Shown here: positions 39,888 to 41,687 of the stretch, piece by piece
Layout of the letters: the number at the start of each line of letters is the position of its first letter
Numbering within the stretch: position 1 is the stretch's first letter
DNA from: Asaia bogorensis
Lineage (GTDB): Bacteria; Pseudomonadota; Alphaproteobacteria; Acetobacterales; Acetobacteraceae
Length of the DNA: 41,687 nucleotides
NCBI GenBank assembly: GCA_945873675.1
Contig: CAMCEP010000002.1
Span: 1 to 41,687 of the forward strand
Direction of reading: 5' to 3'
Notes under the pieces: model-generated
Seen by the model: the letters and a program-made list of their open reading frames with translations, nothing else
Database searches by the model: none
Told to the model about the DNA's origin: nothing
Position numbers and translations under genes: made by a program

Positions 39888-40035
39888 ATGATCCCCACCA
39901 ACCTGCCCGACCGGCCGGCACTGACGGTGTGCACGCAACTTGTGGGCAGGCCTTTTGGAGATGCCACTGTGCTGCGTGCCGGCTAGGTTTATGAGTTGGC
40001 CGCCGGCTTGCACGCCAATCGCCCTGCACTGGTGA
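39888..40035 (+). pseudogene. Amidase (GatA-family) C-terminal fragment with in-frame TAG
   Basis: NLPDRPALTVCTQLVGRPFGDATVLRAG*VYELAAGLHANRPAL resembles the amidase C-terminus (QLVGRPFGDATVLRAGHAYE). Confidence 0.6.
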
Positions 40036-40280
40036 GTCAGAAAACCCAAAGGTATCAACACTCCGGGGACAGCATGAATCCCTGAAACGAGAAAATCACG
40101 CTTCGCATGGCGTCATCTTTCGTTTAAGACTTTTGCTGTTACAGCTTCAACGGTGTCAAAACGCGCCTGCCTCTCGCCATTATGGTCTCAGTTAGTCTTT
40201 GCACACCGGCCTTCTCGGCCGAGAGCCGCCACGCGGCATTTGGTGAAAAAATATTTGAAGCCCCCTCTGGGGAAACCAGC

Positions 40281-40466
40281 CTATCGGAACCTCGGCTGCC
40301 GAAGCCCCCAATGAGCGAGCAGACAATGGCAAGCTATGGCTGCTTTTTTACCGGCACGGCGGGCACGCAATTCGTTTCTTTCGTCTACAGTAGAGCAGCC
40401 GGAAACGAGTATTATCAGGAAAATTGAAAAAATTTTACCAAGTTTTGGTCCTGAGCTTTTGTTCAT
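40281..40466 (-). CDS. Possible small lipoprotein
   Basis: MNKSSGPKLGKIFSIFLIILVSGCSTVDER has lipoprotein signal peptide features (lipobox LVSGC); a competing + strand ORF (40182-40427) overlaps. Confidence 0.3.
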   Translation of the reverse strand: MNKSSGPKLGKIFSIFLIILVSGCSTVDERNELRARRAGKKAAIACHCLLAHWGLRQPRFR

Positions 40467-40565
40467 ATCAGTACGTACCTCGCCCCATTAAATTTAAATT
40501 AGTATTTTTTAAGAATACCCGAGGTGTCAAGGTCTTCTATCACTACGTCCTTCATGAAAACCATT

Positions 40566-40670
40566 TTTGCGCAAATCTGGCAGGGCCTTTCTGACCCCAT
40601 GACGAGTCGGGGTAGTTTTTGCTGGCCACACCACACTCTAACCCAAAACCGCTATCCTTCCCTTCGACTC
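40566..40670 (+). repeat. Repeat A copy 2 (hairpin stem ACCCC/GGGGT)
   Basis: aatctggcagggcctttctgACCCCatgacgagtcGGGGTagtttttgctggcc...ctaacccaaaaccg. Confidence 0.8.
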
Positions 40671-40784
40671 CCGGAAAGGGCGCTACAACGCTACGCTATG
40701 TCTGCTTTCACGTTTATTTTCATTGAGTTCCAGGGGGTCGATTGGCTAGCTGATTAGTGTCTGTCCTCACTGGAGTTACGTAGC

Positions 40785-41345
40785 GTGAAAGTCTTTCCTC
40801 TGCGTGTGCGGTCGTTATGTTTCTTGCTTGCGGTTTGCTTGTTTCTTGTATTACGCGTTGCCTCTGGGCACTCGATGGCCAATAGCGAATCATTTCAGGA
40901 AATATGGAATGTCTCTGACACCCAGGCATCAACCCCTGAACCAAATTTAACAAGGATTACCGCCAAGGCTGTCGGATTTGAGATACTATCCACGTCGCTG
41001 GAAACGGGTCTGTTCTTACTTTTCTACGGAAGTGCGGTAACCCCGGCCACAACCTATTTTGTCATCAGCCTTTTGACTGGTGGGGCGGTTTACGTACTGC
41101 ATGAATACGCATGGGAACTCCTCGCGCCGCCGCAAACCGGGCCGCCAGACACCAGTCGATTAGCTGCTAAGACACTATCATTCCGTGGCTTCAGCGCCCT
41201 ACGCACCTTCATGCTCAGTAATATCCTCGGTAGCCCGGCGTTAGCGAACTCTTTGGGATTTCTGGCAAGCTACGTTGTGCTTGATTCGGCCTTATACGCT
41301 GCGATGGAGCATTTTGATGGCCTCCTAGCGCGATCACATCAATAA
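40785..41345 (+). CDS. Membrane protein with two tandem DUF2061-like domains
   Basis: N-terminal TM/signal; ITAKAVGFEILSTSLETGLFLLFYGSAVTPATTYFVISLLTGGAVYVLHEYAWELL and AAKTLSFRGFSALRTFMLSNILGSPALANSLGFLASYVVLDSALYAAMEHFDGLL. Confidence 0.7.
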   Translation: MKVFPLRVRSLCFLLAVCLFLVLRVASGHSMANSESFQEIWNVSDTQASTPEPNLTRITAKAVGFEILSTSLETGLFLLFYGSAVTPATTYFVISLLTGGAVYVLHEYAWELLAPPQTGPPDTSRLAAKTLSFRGFSALRTFMLSNILGSPALANSLGFLASYVVLDSALYAAMEHFDGLLARSHQ

Positions 41346-41485
41346 TCCCGGATGATTTCGTCGAAATTGACCAGCGCCAGAGCCTATGTGACCACACTGG
41401 TGATTTCAGTTACAAGGATTTCTGGCTCTTAGTAACTCAACGCCTGATCAATCTGTCCCTGGGAGATGCCTATTCCCGCATGTGT

Positions 41486-41602
41486 CAGACCATCCAGAAG
41501 CGCCGCTTGATGCATCACCAAAACGCGGCTTAACCTCAACCCCAGATGAGCCAGATACTCCGCTACACAGAACGCCAAGCGGTCTCAAATCACCTGGCGA
41601 CG
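41486..41602 (+). repeat. Repeat B copy 2
   Basis: Reverse-complement match of 29846-29963. Confidence 0.8.
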
Positions 41603-41687
41603 TTATAGCCCCCCGGCGCCCTTCCCGAAGTGCGCGCGTCGTTCAGAAGCCGAGTGAATAGCGCCACATCGTGGTGATGGACGGATC

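Noticed and set aside
40182-40427. Plus-strand ORF MVSVSLCTPAFSAESRH... as a secreted protein
   Set aside because: Weak signal peptide, no RBS recognised, and overlaps an alternative minus-strand lipoprotein-like ORF; cannot decide between them from sequence alone.
29974-40757. Small ORFs 29974-30156 (-) and 40524-40757 (+) sharing IWQGLSDPxTSRGSF as a possible conserved peptide
   Set aside because: Similarity follows the nucleotide repeat A and its hairpin; copy 3 does not keep the frame convincingly, so a DNA/RNA repeat explains it better.
1-41687. tRNA, rRNA and CRISPR arrays
   Set aside because: Looked for cloverleaf-type GTTCRANYC-like signals, rRNA-like blocks and regularly spaced repeats; none recognised by eye.

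Overview
The window contains a nearly complete type VI secretion system (T6SS) locus at about 1-27.3 kb, all on the + strand. It is imp-like, as in rhizobial or acetic-acid-type alphaproteobacteria. Order: clpV (5'-truncated by the window edge), hcp, vgrG, a DUF6931-like gene, tssB, tssC, a second tssC paralog (impD-like), tagJ/impE, tssE, tssF, tssG, SAM-methyltransferase 1, Ser/Thr kinase, PAAR protein, Trm112-like/SAM-methyltransferase 2, FHA protein, tssK, tssL-OmpA, a TssM-like GTPase-domain paralog, full-length tssM and a PP2C phosphatase. tssA, tssJ and tagF were not found. Next comes a decayed IS3-family element (about 27.39-28.53 kb), then an accessory region. That region holds minus-strand genes for a lipocalin, a secreted thermonuclease, a vanadium-haloperoxidase/PAP2-like protein, a TPR protein, an exported unknown and a PstS-like binding protein. 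On the plus strand it holds an NTF2-like exported protein, two tandem paralogs with a predicted exported domain, SHOCT-like segment and DUF2061-like membrane domain, a 40-aa membrane microprotein ORF, and a tandem-DUF2061-like protein. Most interesting points: (1) a methyltransferase/kinase/FHA/methyltransferase block embedded by ATGA overlaps inside the T6SS operon; (2) two TssM-like GTPase domains with complementary motif losses (one lost the Walker A Lys, the other the TKxD Lys); (3) the DUF2061-domain locus; (4) an undescribed dispersed repeat of about 100 bp in three copies with a covarying hairpin, paired with a second repeat so that two copies bracket a DUF2061 gene. All homology calls come from reading motifs; no database search was run.
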